Assembly (NCBI RefSeq): GCF_000292915.1
Contig: NC_018514.1
Coordinates: 1,612,001-1,676,000, forward strand
Direction of reading: 5' to 3'
Length of the DNA stretch: 64,000 nt
Origin: Burkholderia cepacia GG4
GTDB lineage: Bacteria > Pseudomonadota > Gammaproteobacteria > Burkholderiales > Burkholderiaceae
Of this stretch, positions 8,768 through 17,780 are shown one piece after another. The number at the start of each line of letters is the position of its first letter. Within the stretch, counting starts at the first letter, position 1. The position numbers and the translations under genes were made by a program. Under the pieces are notes generated by a model, which saw nothing but the letters and a program-made list of their open reading frames with translations, made no database searches and had not been told where the DNA came from.

Positions 8768-9211
8768 ATGAAGAAGATCCTGATGCTGCACGGCATCAAT
8801 CACAACATGTTCGGCAAGCGCGACCCGGCACAGTACGGGACGATCACGCTCGCGCAGATCGATGCACGGCTGCAAGGGCTGGCGGAGGAACTGGGTGTAC
8901 AGGTGGACTCGTTCCAGACAAACAGCGAAGGAGCGATGTGCGAGCGCATTCATCGCGCCTTCGAGGAACGCCAGGATGCGGTGCTGATCAACGCGGGCGC
9001 ATGGACGCATTACAGCTACGGCATTCGCGATGCCCTTGCCATCCTCACGTGCCCGATCGTCGAACTGCACATGTCCAACATTCATGCACGCGAGCCGTTT
9101 CGGCATCACTCCGTGCTGGCCGAGATCGTCAGCGGGCAGATTTGCGGTTTCGGTGTCCAAAGCTATCTGCTGGCGCTGAGGGCCGCGGTCTCGGCGCTCG
9201 GCGAGGAATAG
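8768..9211 (+). CDS. Type II 3-dehydroquinate dehydratase-like protein
   Basis: 147 residues, the usual size. Counterparts of the family's catalytic residues are present: Arg18, Tyr23, Asn75, His81, His101, Ser103 and Arg112 (NAGAWTHYS, ELHMSNIHAREPFRHHS). The first loop reads LHGINHN instead of the near-invariant LNGPNLN, and QTNSEG replaces QSNHEG, so the substrate pocket differs from biosynthetic AroQ. I start at ATG 8768, preceded by GGAG; upstream TTG and ATG codons lack a good ribosome site. Probably works with the AroE-like enzyme on an imported ring acid (inference). Confidence 0.85.
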   Translation: MKKILMLHGINHNMFGKRDPAQYGTITLAQIDARLQGLAEELGVQVDSFQTNSEGAMCERIHRAFEERQDAVLINAGAWTHYSYGIRDALAILTCPIVELHMSNIHAREPFRHHSVLAEIVSGQICGFGVQSYLLALRAAVSALGEE

Positions 9212-9418
9212 GCCGATTCCCGCATCGGCTGCCGATGCGGGGCCGACGCACATGCGCAACCGTTCCCCGGTGCACGGCGTTGCGCACTGCGGTTGTTCGC
9301 CGTGCGTCGTATCGATGGGCCTCGTTCAGATCACACAACGGAGTCGATACATCGGGCAGTGACGACTCCCCGCATCACCCGCGTTGCCCGGCACACATAT
9401 CAATATCTGGAGACGACG

Positions 9419-10846
9419 ATGACCACGACCTTGCGAGACGAGCCCCGGGGCAGGCACCAATCGAGAAAAGCCGCCGTCAGCGGCTGGATCGGCTCGGTGC
9501 TCGAATACTACGATTTCTTCATCTACGCCACGGCATCGGCGCTGATCTTCCCGCAGATATTCTTTCCGCACGGCAGCCCCACGACCGCCATCATCGCGTC
9601 GCTGGCCACTTACGGTGTCGGCTACGTGTCGCGCCCGATCGGCGCGTTCGTGCTGGGCCATCTCGGCGACACGCGCGGACGGAAAACCGTCCTGCTGTTC
9701 TGCATGTTCCTGATGGGAATCTCGACCGTCGGAGTCGGCCTGCTGCCGACCTATCAGCAAGCCGGGCTGATCGCGCCGGCGTTGCTGGTGGCGCTTCGCC
9801 TGCTGCAGGGTTTCGCCGTGGCCGGCGAGATTACCGGCGCGAGCTCGATGATCCTGGAGCACGCGCCGTTCGGTCGGCGCGGATACTTCGTCAGCTTCAC
9901 GCTGCAGGGCGTGCAGGCCGGGCAAGTGCTGGCCGCCGCCGTGTTCCTGCCGCTCGCCTACTACATGCCGTCCGCGCAATTCGACAGCTGGGGCTGGCGC
10001 ATTCCGTTCCTGCTGAGTGCGCTGGTCATCGTTGCGGGTTTGATCATTCGCCGCCAGGTCGACGAGTCGCCGGCCTTCGATGAAGCGGTACGCAACCGGT
10101 CGCAAGCCGGCTCGCCCGTTGCCGACGCTTTCAGGCACCACTTTCCCGACATGGTGCGCGTTGCCTGCATGTCGATGATGAACGTGATTCCGGTCGTCGC
10201 CACGATCTTCGGCGCAGCCTATGCGGTCCAGCCGGCGTATGGAATCGGATTCCAGAAAGATATCTATCTCTGGATCACGGTGGTGGGCAATATCGTTGCG
10301 ATGATCGTGATTCCGTTAGTCGGCAACCTGTCCGACAAGGTCGGACGCCGGCCGCCGATCATCGTCGGCTCGCTGGCGGCCGGCCTGCTCGCGTTTGCCT
10401 ACCTGTATGCGATCAGCATCCGCAACGTGCCGCTCGCATTCGCGATGTCGATGCTCATGTGGGGTGTGGTGTACCAGGGCTACAACGCCGTATTTCCCGC
10501 CTTTTACCCGGAACTCTTCCCGACCCGCACGCGCGTCTCGGCGATGGCAATCGCGCAGAACCTCGGTACCGCGGCCACGGCGATGCTGCCCGCGCTGTTC
10601 ACGGCGGTCGCGCCGCCCGGAGGACACCACGTCTGGCTGATCGTCGGTGCGATCGCGTTCGGCATCACCGTGATTGCGTCGCTCGCAGCCGCGAGCGCAC
10701 GCGAGACCCATCGTGTCCATATGAACGACCTGGGACGAGCGGACGCTCAACAGGTCGACAAGGCGGAATACGACCGGCTGCGCGTCGCGGCGATGGCGCG
10801 CCATCGCATCGTGCGCGAACACGTGCCAGGATCCTTGGGCAGCTAG
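9419..10846 (+). CDS. MHS-family MFS transporter (metabolite:H+ symporter)
   Basis: 475 residues with about 12 membrane segments. The start SGWIGSVLEYYDFFIY followed by a long extracytoplasmic loop, the motif GHLGDTRGRK between segments 2 and 3, and VGNLSDKVGRRP after segment 6 identify the metabolite:H+ symporter family (shikimate, alpha-ketoglutarate, citrate, proline betaine carriers). It is the last gene of the operon, 207 nt after the dehydratase, and probably imports the operon's substrate. ATG 9419 follows CTGGAG. Confidence 0.92.
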   Translation: MTTTLRDEPRGRHQSRKAAVSGWIGSVLEYYDFFIYATASALIFPQIFFPHGSPTTAIIASLATYGVGYVSRPIGAFVLGHLGDTRGRKTVLLFCMFLMGISTVGVGLLPTYQQAGLIAPALLVALRLLQGFAVAGEITGASSMILEHAPFGRRGYFVSFTLQGVQAGQVLAAAVFLPLAYYMPSAQFDSWGWRIPFLLSALVIVAGLIIRRQVDESPAFDEAVRNRSQAGSPVADAFRHHFPDMVRVACMSMMNVIPVVATIFGAAYAVQPAYGIGFQKDIYLWITVVGNIVAMIVIPLVGNLSDKVGRRPPIIVGSLAAGLLAFAYLYAISIRNVPLAFAMSMLMWGVVYQGYNAVFPAFYPELFPTRTRVSAMAIAQNLGTAATAMLPALFTAVAPPGGHHVWLIVGAIAFGITVIASLAAASARETHRVHMNDLGRADAQQVDKAEYDRLRVAAMARHRIVREHVPGSLGS

Positions 10847-10955
10847 CCAGCGCTCGACGGAGCGTCGTGTTCGGCGCCCCGTCCGCCAATCATTTCCATC
10901 TTGCTGCTGCGCCCTCACTGGCAGAGCGAACTTGCGTTGCCGCTGCCTTCACCCG

Positions 10956-12176
10956 ATGCCTGATACCGTGCCGAAAACCGCCATGCCGGACACCACGCGC
11001 CCTGCTCGCCTGAACTTCGCGCTCATGTTGCCGCTTCTGCTGGCGGCCCAGCCGGTGGCGACCGACAGTTACCTGCCGGCGCTGCCTGAAATCGCCGCAA
11101 CGCTGGGCTCTGCCAGCGTCAGCCTCACGGTTTTCGCATTGATATTCGGTATCGGGCAATTGCCGATGGGCAGTCTTTCCGACCGATTCGGCCGCCGTCC
11201 CGTGTTGCTGACCGGCCTTGCGCTCTATGCGCTGGCAGCGCTGGCAACTGCGCTCGCTTCAAGCGCAGCAATGCTGGTGGCCGCTCGTGCAATGCAGGGC
11301 TTTGCAATGGCCGCGATACTGGTATGCGCACGCGCGACGGTGCGCGACCGGTATTCGGCGGCCGATGGTCCGTACGTGATGGCACGCGGTTTCATGGGAA
11401 TGGGGATGATGGCGTTCCTCGCGCCGATTCTCGGTGCGTATGTCACGCAGCAGGCCGGATGGCGATGGGTGCTCGCAGGGATGAGCCTGTATGCGTTCGG
11501 GCTGCTCGTCATGTGCTGGTACGGCTTCGAGGAAAGTTTCTCCGGAATCGCGTCGAGCCGGGGCTCGACCCGAGACGTGCGCGAAATATTCGGCAATGCC
11601 ACGTTCAGGGTATGGGCGCTGCTGGCCGCCTCGACGTACACCGGCATGTTCTGCTTTCTATTGCTTTCTCCCGCAATCTACATCCGGCATCTCGGCCTGT
11701 CGCCCCAGCGATATGGCTGGATACCCGCGAGCGGTACGCTCGTCTATGTCCTGAGTACGTATGGCTGCCGCCTGTTGCTGCGGCGTCAAAGCATGCTGCG
11801 AACGGTGCGACAAGGTGCAGCGTTGAGCCTTTCCGGCGCGGTGATTCAGGCCGTGGGCTACGCGTTGTTTCCCGGGAGCATCTGGCCGCTGCTCGCGGGG
11901 CATGGCGTGTATTGCCTCGGCCACGGGATCCATCAGCCATGCGGGCAGGCAGGGGCGGTCAGCGGCCTGCCGCATCTTGCGGGCCGCGCGGTATCCTGGT
12001 CCGGCTTCATCATGATGTTCTTCGCTTTCACCGTGGGACAGACGGCAGCGGCTTTCACCGATCCGCGCTATCAACTGGGCGCGTGGCCAATGGTGGTGCC
12101 GATGCTCGTCGTCGGCGTCACGCTGGTGACGATTGCGTTTGCCTGGCTGCCCAAAATCAACGACGCGACGGTGTGA
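10956..12176 (+). CDS. Bcr/CflA-type MFS drug efflux protein
   Basis: 406 residues, 12 predicted membrane segments. The sequences ATDSYLPALPEIA in segment 1 and GQLPMGSLSDRFGRRPVLL after segment 2 are characteristic of the Bcr/CflA drug:H+ antiporters (bicyclomycin, chloramphenicol). The start is uncertain: ATG 10956 and ATG 10983 are both in frame with weak ribosome sites. It lies 109 nt downstream of the MHS gene on the same strand and could be read from the same promoter. Confidence 0.85.
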   Translation: MPDTVPKTAMPDTTRPARLNFALMLPLLLAAQPVATDSYLPALPEIAATLGSASVSLTVFALIFGIGQLPMGSLSDRFGRRPVLLTGLALYALAALATALASSAAMLVAARAMQGFAMAAILVCARATVRDRYSAADGPYVMARGFMGMGMMAFLAPILGAYVTQQAGWRWVLAGMSLYAFGLLVMCWYGFEESFSGIASSRGSTRDVREIFGNATFRVWALLAASTYTGMFCFLLLSPAIYIRHLGLSPQRYGWIPASGTLVYVLSTYGCRLLLRRQSMLRTVRQGAALSLSGAVIQAVGYALFPGSIWPLLAGHGVYCLGHGIHQPCGQAGAVSGLPHLAGRAVSWSGFIMMFFAFTVGQTAAAFTDPRYQLGAWPMVVPMLVVGVTLVTIAFAWLPKINDATV

Positions 12177-12189
12177 CATGCGGCGGAAT

Positions 12190-12445
12190 TTTGTAGCCAG
12201 TCAGACGCAGAGTCTCGCGTCGATATTATCGGAACCCAGCCAGGCCGGACGGTGACGGGAAGTTGATAGCGATGTGTGGTATGAGGCCGGCGCCCGTCGT
12301 AAAACTGCCGCCAGCGTTCGATGAGCACCTTGGCTGCGGCACGACTGCGGAACCCTCCCGGTTCAGCAATTCCTCGCGCGGCTTGCGGTCAACGCTCTCA
12401 ACGACCCCGATTTGCCACGGACTGCCCGGTGCGACGAAGGCGCGC
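12190..12445 (-). mobile_element. IS3-family transposase C-terminal remnant
   Basis: On the minus strand one frame reads FVAPGSPWQIGVVESVDRK and then REELLNRE, and after a +1 shift another reads AAAKVLIERWRQFYDGRRPH. Together they reproduce the end of the DDE domain of IS3-group transposases (PGSPWQNGYIESF...LNRE...KVLIERWRxxYNxxRPH). The rest of the element and its inverted ends are gone. It is a decayed fragment. Confidence 0.75.
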
Positions 12446-12460
12446 TACAGGACGTCCGCG

Positions 12461-12481
12461 GAAGAAGAAGAAGAAGAAGAA
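12461..12481. repeat. (GAA)7 microsatellite
   Basis: Seven perfect GAA units. Uninterrupted runs this long are unusual in such GC-rich DNA. It falls outside any gene I can support, next to the IS3 remnant, so phase variation has no obvious target. Confidence 0.9.
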
Positions 12482-12911
12482 GACGTCGGAATGCCCAGAA
12501 ACCCTTGACTGGCGGAAGGCAGCAGACTACATCCATCACCCGCGGAGACACGCCAGGTAAGACTCCCGCAGTTGCAGATGACCTCCTACCCACAATGCTA
12601 CCCACATTTGGCTCAGCGGCAATCTAATCTCGGCCGCAATGCCCTATGGCAAATGGACGTCGAGCAGCTTCTCGCCCAAATGCCCCAAAAGTTGCCCTTA
12701 CGGGCTCGGTTACGTTCGGGATGCTCCCGACAAGCCGCCAAGATGCAGGCATGCGGTCCGACGAGAGTGTTAATTATGTAAAATTCGGCCAGCTTCGGTG
12801 CAGACTCCTCGGGATTCAAGCGGCGTCCCTTTTGGGTCAATTTGACGGAGCCTGGGACCCTTAAGTATTAGTTGCCAGCCCACCAACAATGACGCAAACA
12901 ATCTTCTGGAA
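12482..12911. other. Non-coding stretch between IS3 remnant and GntR gene
   Basis: No supported gene. The base composition is lower in GC than the surroundings around 12760-12890, and the short frames show no family resemblance. Most likely decayed insertion-element DNA. Confidence 0.5.
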
Positions 12912-13628
12912 CTACCTCTTGACCAGCGCCAACACTGGATCGCCGAGGTTCACGGAGACGGCCATCCCCTGCGGCGCCGCGTACTCGGTCATCCGGCGGC
13001 GCGACAGCTCGAAATGGTCGCGAACCAGTTGCCCGGCCGCATCGGCATCCTGCCGTTCGAGCGCGTCGATGATCTGGTCGTGCTGGACAACGGCGCTTTC
13101 GAGCGTATGCTGCATCGTGTCCGTCGCCGGATAGCGATAGAACATCTTCCCGAGCCGCGCGTGATCGATCAACAGGCGGCGCAGGCTCGGCATCAGGTAA
13201 TCGTTCTGCGCGATCCGGCCGATCTCGAGGTGAAATTCGTCGTTGTAGATCACGCGGTCCACGACGTTGCCGCTGGCGATCGCCGCACGGAACCGCGCCT
13301 GGATCGCACGCAGCCGCGCGATGTCGTCGGGCGTGGCATTGAGGGCCGCGAGTTGGGTGGTCGCGATATAGATCACCGGCGCCGCGATGAAGAAGCTGCG
13401 CAGCGACTGGAAATTCATCGACGACACGCGCGGCGCGCGATTCGTCTCGAGCTCGATATAGCCTTCCGCCGCCATCTGCCGGATCAGCTCGCGAATCGGC
13501 GGCCGCGACATCCCGAACTCGTCGGCCAGCGCCGCCTCGTCGATCAATGCGCCCGGCGCCAGTTCCATGTTCACGATCCGGCGCCGCAATGCGTCGCCCA
13601 AAGCCGACTTGCGATCCGCCGGTGGCAT
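12912..13628 (-). CDS. GntR/FadR-type (FCD domain) transcriptional regulator
   Basis: 238 residues. N-terminal winged helix (ALGDALRRRIVNMELAPG, then LADEFGMSRPPIREL) and a helical FCD ligand domain with metal-type ligands in YNDEFHLEIGR and the HARL and VVQHDQIIDAL segments. I start at ATG 13628; the longer open frame reads antisense through a LysR fragment. The sequence directly upstream is that truncated LysR gene in the opposite direction, so the natural promoter appears to have been replaced by a rearrangement. The target is unknown. Confidence 0.85.
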   Translation of the reverse strand: MPPADRKSALGDALRRRIVNMELAPGALIDEAALADEFGMSRPPIRELIRQMAAEGYIELETNRAPRVSSMNFQSLRSFFIAAPVIYIATTQLAALNATPDDIARLRAIQARFRAAIASGNVVDRVIYNDEFHLEIGRIAQNDYLMPSLRRLLIDHARLGKMFYRYPATDTMQHTLESAVVQHDQIIDALERQDADAAGQLVRDHFELSRRRMTEYAAPQGMAVSVNLGDPVLALVKR

Positions 13629-13629
13629 T

Positions 13630-14023
13630 GCGTCCGCCGGTGCTCGAGGAGAACGGGACGCCGAATTCGCTCCAAGCGCTCGCCGAACTTCCGCTCGTCG
13701 AATCCGACTCGACGTACGAAGGATGGATGGGCTGGGAATCCTGGTTCCGATCGGTAGGCTACCGTCCTCCGAAGCTGAACTACACGCTGCGTTGCAGCCT
13801 CTACACCGACGCCGTGCAGGCCGCGCGATACGGACAAGGCATTGCACTCGGCTGGAGCCGGCTGGTGCACGACCTGCTCGCCACCGGCGAACTCGTCCGC
13901 ATTCCGATTGCAACGTCCAAGCAGAGCGATGCCTACTTCGTCATCGTGCCTCACGGCCGCTCGATTACCCCCGCGGTCACCCAGTTGATCGACTGGTTGC
14001 GCGAAGAACTTCCCGTTCGCTGA
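13630..14023 (+). pseudogene. LysR regulator, 5'-deleted (effector domain only)
   Basis: The frame encodes the C-terminal ~130 residues of a GcvA-like LysR protein (LPLVESDSTYEGWMGWESWF, AARYGQGIALGWSRLVHDLL, LIDWLREELPVR) and ends at 14023. The helix-turn-helix and first half are missing: at about 13630 the sequence passes straight into the head of the GntR gene on the other strand. The surviving part is similar in type to the LysR at 18175 but clearly a different gene. It probably once regulated the dddP-like gene downstream. Confidence 0.8.
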
Positions 14024-14321
14024 GTACGGCGTCTTCATCACGCTGCGAACCGCGCGGCGTCGCCCCGTGTCGTTCGCCTTCACCGCCCCGCCCTGTCGGG
14101 CGGCACCGGGCAGGCGCTGCCGTCACGCAGACCGTTCGCATAACTTATATTGATGCGAGCGTGAAAATATAGCGCGTTGACTGGCCTTTTCGTCCTTTCG
14201 ATACTGGCCTCGAAGCATCTGCCGAATCCGGACACAACCGGCGAGACGCGATCTCGGTCAACCGATACGCGACGTTGTCACCCGATCGAACAATCAATAC
14301 CCCCCATGAACTGGAGGAGCA

Positions 14322-15563
14322 ATGTCAGCGGTCAATGCGCTTCACGCTGCGACGTCGATGCAGGCGAACGATCCTGATCCTTTCGAGGACGGCCTGATGA
14401 ACCGTGTGCGGCACTATCGCCTCGAGCGGGTCAGGAAGGAGCTCGTTGCGCGGGATTGCCCCGCCATCATCCTGTACGACCCGGTCAACATCCGCTACGC
14501 GACAGACACGTCCAACATGCAGGTCTGGACCGGCCGCAACCCGACGCGCTATGTAATCGTGTTTGCGCACGGGCCCGTGATCGGCTTCGAATTCCACAAT
14601 TGCGAGCACGTGTGGAACGACAGCACGCTCGACGTCGAGCTGCGCGGTGCAACCTGCTGGAATTACTTCAGCTCGGGCCCGGAATCGGCGCGCAAGGCGA
14701 GGCAATGGGCACGCGAAGTCGCCGATCTGCTGCGCCGGCACACGCCGTCGGAGATGCGCATCGCGGTCGACCGGCTCGATCCCGAAGGCGTCTACGCGCT
14801 GCAAGAAGAAGGCGTGCGCGTCGCCGACGGACAGGCGCTGATGGAACACGCGCGCGCCGTGAAATCCCCGGACGAACTCGAGCTGATCAAGGCCGCCGTC
14901 GCGGTCTGCGAGCAGGGCATCCAGCGCATGCACAACGTGCTCACCCCGGGTATGAGCGAACAGGATCTGTGGGCTCACCTGCATTACGAGAATATCCGCC
15001 TCGGCGGGGAATGGATCGAGACGCGGCTGCTCGCGTCGGGGCCGCACACCAATCCGTGGATGCAGGAATGCAGCGCACGGACCATGAAGCAAGGCGAACT
15101 GATCGCGTTCGATACCGATCTCGTCGGTCCGTTCGGCTATTGCGCCGATATTTCCCGAACCTGGACGGTCGGCCACGTTCGTCCGACCGACGATCAGCGC
15201 CGGCTCTATGCCGCCGCCTTTACGCAATTGACGACTAACATGGATCTGCTGCGCCCGGGCATGACGTTCCGGGAATTCGCCGAACGCAGCTGGAACATGC
15301 CGGCCGCGTATCAAAAGAACCGCTACAGTTGCCTTGCGCACGGCATCGGCATGGTCGACGAGTATCCGTCGGTTGCGTATTACTTCGATTGGGTAAGCAG
15401 CGGATACGACGGCCGATTCGAAAGCGGGATGACGTTGTGCGTCGAAAGCTACATCGGTGCGGAAGGCGGCGAGCAAGGCGTCAAGCTCGAGCAGCAGATT
15501 CTTCTGACCGACACCGGCTGCGTTCCGCTGTCGACGTTCCCGTTCGAAACCGACTGGCTGTAG
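14322..15563 (+). CDS. M24-family protein, DddP-like (dimethylsulfoniopropionate lyase type)
   Basis: 413 residues with the pita-bread fold of M24 peptidases. Candidate metal ligands are Asp264, Asp266, Asp276, His340, Glu375 and Glu390. Their spacing equals the ligands reported for DddP DMSP lyases (295, 297, 307, 371, 406, 421) with a constant offset of 31, and Tyr335 and Asp346 fall exactly on its catalytic Tyr366 and Asp377; I recall those numbers from the literature. True prolidases have a different first-Asp spacing. Segments such as NIRYATDTSNMQ and GGEWIETRLLASGP also fit. GGAGGAG precedes ATG 14322. It may cleave DMSP to acrylate and DMS, or a related substrate. No acrylate genes are adjacent. 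Confidence 0.82.
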   Translation: MSAVNALHAATSMQANDPDPFEDGLMNRVRHYRLERVRKELVARDCPAIILYDPVNIRYATDTSNMQVWTGRNPTRYVIVFAHGPVIGFEFHNCEHVWNDSTLDVELRGATCWNYFSSGPESARKARQWAREVADLLRRHTPSEMRIAVDRLDPEGVYALQEEGVRVADGQALMEHARAVKSPDELELIKAAVAVCEQGIQRMHNVLTPGMSEQDLWAHLHYENIRLGGEWIETRLLASGPHTNPWMQECSARTMKQGELIAFDTDLVGPFGYCADISRTWTVGHVRPTDDQRRLYAAAFTQLTTNMDLLRPGMTFREFAERSWNMPAAYQKNRYSCLAHGIGMVDEYPSVAYYFDWVSSGYDGRFESGMTLCVESYIGAEGGEQGVKLEQQILLTDTGCVPLSTFPFETDWL

Positions 15564-15706
15564 ACGCTCCGGCAACGCGACTGCGGCCTGCATCGGTAGG
15601 CGGCGGTCGGCGCAGCTGCGCAGCGGCGCGGCGGCTCGGTCGATCCGGGCATGCACGATCACGCACCGGCATGGACCGCCACGCCGCCCGCCCCGTCACG
15701 CGCGGG

Positions 15707-15895
15707 TCATTTTGGCTGCGCGTAAAACTTCCCCGCATGCGCCCAATCGGTTGCAGGAATCTCGACGAACATCACGTCGATCGATTCGACCGGGCACTTC
15801 AGCATGTCGGACGTCAGTCTCGTCACTTCCTCGACGTACTTCGTCTTCTGCTCGTGCGAGCGGCCGGGCAACAGTTCAACGCGAATGACAGGCAT
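15707..15895 (-). CDS. 4-oxalocrotonate tautomerase-family protein
   Basis: 62 residues of the small tautomerase family, acting as oligomers with the N-terminal proline as catalytic base. ATG 15895 is chosen because it places Pro directly after the initiator Met (MPVIRVELLPGRS); the GTG two codons upstream would bury it. Arg12 matches the substrate-binding arginine region. The segment VTRLTSDMLKCPVESIDVMFVEI is typical. Likely interconverts a keto/enol form of an unsaturated acid. Same strand as the ProC-like gene, 48 nt away. Confidence 0.88.
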   Translation of the reverse strand: MPVIRVELLPGRSHEQKTKYVEEVTRLTSDMLKCPVESIDVMFVEIPATDWAHAGKFYAQPK

Positions 15896-15943
15896 GCTCA
15901 CGCTCCTTGATATCAGATTGAAACGACGGAATGATCAACCGCG

Positions 15944-16714
15944 TTACGCCCGACCCTGGACACGGGCTAGCACCCGATCGAGCGCCTTGCCGTAGTGATC
16001 GTAGGCGCCATGAGACGACAGCTCCGCGTGCAACTGTTCATTCAGGCCGCCCGGCGTCATCAGATACGCGATCATCTCCGCAAACGAGCGATCGGTCTGA
16101 GTCGTGTCGTGGGCGAGCCCCACGCAATACCCGGACAGGAAAGCACGGGCCGCATCGTAGGGCAGCCCTTGATCGGTCAGCCACGCAGCCTGGTGTTCGA
16201 GCACTGCATAGAAGCTGGCCATCGTCGCCGTGACGGTATGCAACGCGTCGAACTGATGTTCGTCTGCCACCTCGATGGCTCCGCCGATCGCATCGAACAA
16301 CGCCCTCGCTGTATCGTCGGCAGGGTAGATCGCCGTGCACCCATTGCCGTCCGCGACCGCCGGCAACGGTATCGCCCGGGCAAGGCGTTTCGCGGGGTGC
16401 ACCAGCTTCAGCAACGCTTCAGCCGAAAAGCCGGGCACGAAAGCCAGGACATGATGCCGCGTGTCGAACTTCAGCGCGCGCAACACGTCGACCGTGATCT
16501 GCGGCACGACGGCGATGCACACCACGTCCGATGAATCGAGCACGTCCTGATTGCTGGCGCACACGCGAACGCGCGCATCGAGGCCAGCGAGTTCCGCTGC
16601 GGTTTCCGCGTTGCGAGGCGACAGCACGATCTGCTCGAACGGCAGACGCGAGTGGACAAGACCGGTCACGATTGCTTTCGTGATGACGCCGGTTCCGACA
16701 AATCCAAGCTTCAT
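15944..16714 (-). CDS. Pyrroline-5-carboxylate reductase-like (ProC family) protein
   Basis: 256 residues. The N-terminal Rossmann motif MKLGFVGTGVITKAI, VVCIAVVPQ and the C-terminal helical dimer domain (VTATMASFYAVLEH, FLSGYCVGLAHD) match NADP-dependent ProC-type oxidoreductases. The usual GPAY/GPG signature of housekeeping ProC is not evident, so this is probably an imino-acid or opine-like reductase paralogue. It lies between a tautomerase and an EamA exporter on the same strand, near a hydroxyproline pair further right. Confidence 0.8.
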   Translation of the reverse strand: MKLGFVGTGVITKAIVTGLVHSRLPFEQIVLSPRNAETAAELAGLDARVRVCASNQDVLDSSDVVCIAVVPQITVDVLRALKFDTRHHVLAFVPGFSAEALLKLVHPAKRLARAIPLPAVADGNGCTAIYPADDTARALFDAIGGAIEVADEHQFDALHTVTATMASFYAVLEHQAAWLTDQGLPYDAARAFLSGYCVGLAHDTTQTDRSFAEMIAYLMTPGGLNEQLHAELSSHGAYDHYGKALDRVLARVQGRA

Positions 16715-16823
16715 TGATTTTTACCTGTGCGTGATTGATGTTCGACGAACGCTTTCTGTCGCGCTGCGACGTCGCCTGCCCGGGGATTCGGAAACGGCCG
16801 AGCCCGACCCATGTGGTGAGCCG

Positions 16824-17780
16824 TCAATCGAAGCTGACCGCGCCGCGAATCTGCGGCGCCTCACGGGACACGGCGCGCTGGCGCCCCATCTCCAGCAACG
16901 CAACGCTGCCGAGGACGAGCACCACCGCGAAGACTTCCAAAGGCCCCACATGCTCGCCGGCGACCCAGCCGATCAGCAGCGCGACGACCGGCGTGATGTA
17001 CACCGCGCCGGCCGCCGCAACGGCGCCGAGTTCCTGAAGAATGAAGTAGTACAGGAGAAAGGCACCTGCGGTGCCCAGCAGCCCCAGACCGATCACCAGC
17101 CCGGCAAACGCGCGCCAGTCGAGCAGGATTCGGCCGATCCCGCTGAAGTCGGTCGACAGAAGCAGCATCAGGAACGCGAGACCGAGCTGCCATGTCACGA
17201 CGGTCAGCGGCGCGAGGTTGATCGGCGAAAGAAACCGCCGGACGTAGATGTACGACAGCCCGAACACGACCGACCCAGCCAGCATCCAGGCAACGCCGGT
17301 CAGGTCGATGGCGGCGTCGGCCCCGATGCTCGTCCACGGTCGCGCGATGAGCGCGATGCCGACCAGCCCGACCGCCACGCTGCATGCCGTGAGGCGGTTC
17401 AAGCGTTCGTGGCGCAGGAACAGGACCGACGCCATCGACGTGAACAGCGGCGGCGATCCTCCCAGTACCCCGGCAATGCTGGACGGCAGCAAGGCGGTGC
17501 CCTTGGCCATCGCGAAGTAGGAGAACGCCGTCGCCAACGCGGCCATCACCAGAAAATGATGCAGGTGGCGCAGCTGGTCGAATCGGATCGCGCGCCGCCG
17601 CCACGCGAGAACAGCCAGAGGCACGAAGCCGAACAGGATGCGCAGCAGCGATATCTGGCCGGGGCTGATCACCGCGGCAGCCCATTTCATGTAGATGAAA
17701 TTCGATCCCCAGAATACGCCGAGCAGGACGAAGGCGATATAGGTCCGTATCAAGGTACGCCCCGAGCGGTTGTCAATCAT
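16824..17780 (-). CDS. EamA/DMT-superfamily transporter
   Basis: 318 residues with ten hydrophobic segments arranged as two EamA repeats (GVFWGSNFIYMKWA in the first; GSVVFGLSYIYVRRF and GAVYITPVVALLIGWVAGEH in the second). The family mostly exports amino acids and related metabolites. It is 109 nt upstream of the ProC-like gene on the same strand, so an operon exporting or importing an imino acid is possible. Confidence 0.88.
   Translation of the reverse strand: MIDNRSGRTLIRTYIAFVLLGVFWGSNFIYMKWAAAVISPGQISLLRILFGFVPLAVLAWRRRAIRFDQLRHLHHFLVMAALATAFSYFAMAKGTALLPSSIAGVLGGSPPLFTSMASVLFLRHERLNRLTACSVAVGLVGIALIARPWTSIGADAAIDLTGVAWMLAGSVVFGLSYIYVRRFLSPINLAPLTVVTWQLGLAFLMLLLSTDFSGIGRILLDWRAFAGLVIGLGLLGTAGAFLLYYFILQELGAVAAAGAVYITPVVALLIGWVAGEHVGPLEVFAVVLVLGSVALLEMGRQRAVSREAPQIRGAVSFD

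Noticed and set aside
12461..12481. (GAA)7 run as a phase-variation tract
   Set aside because: No credible gene or promoter depends on it; it sits in IS debris.
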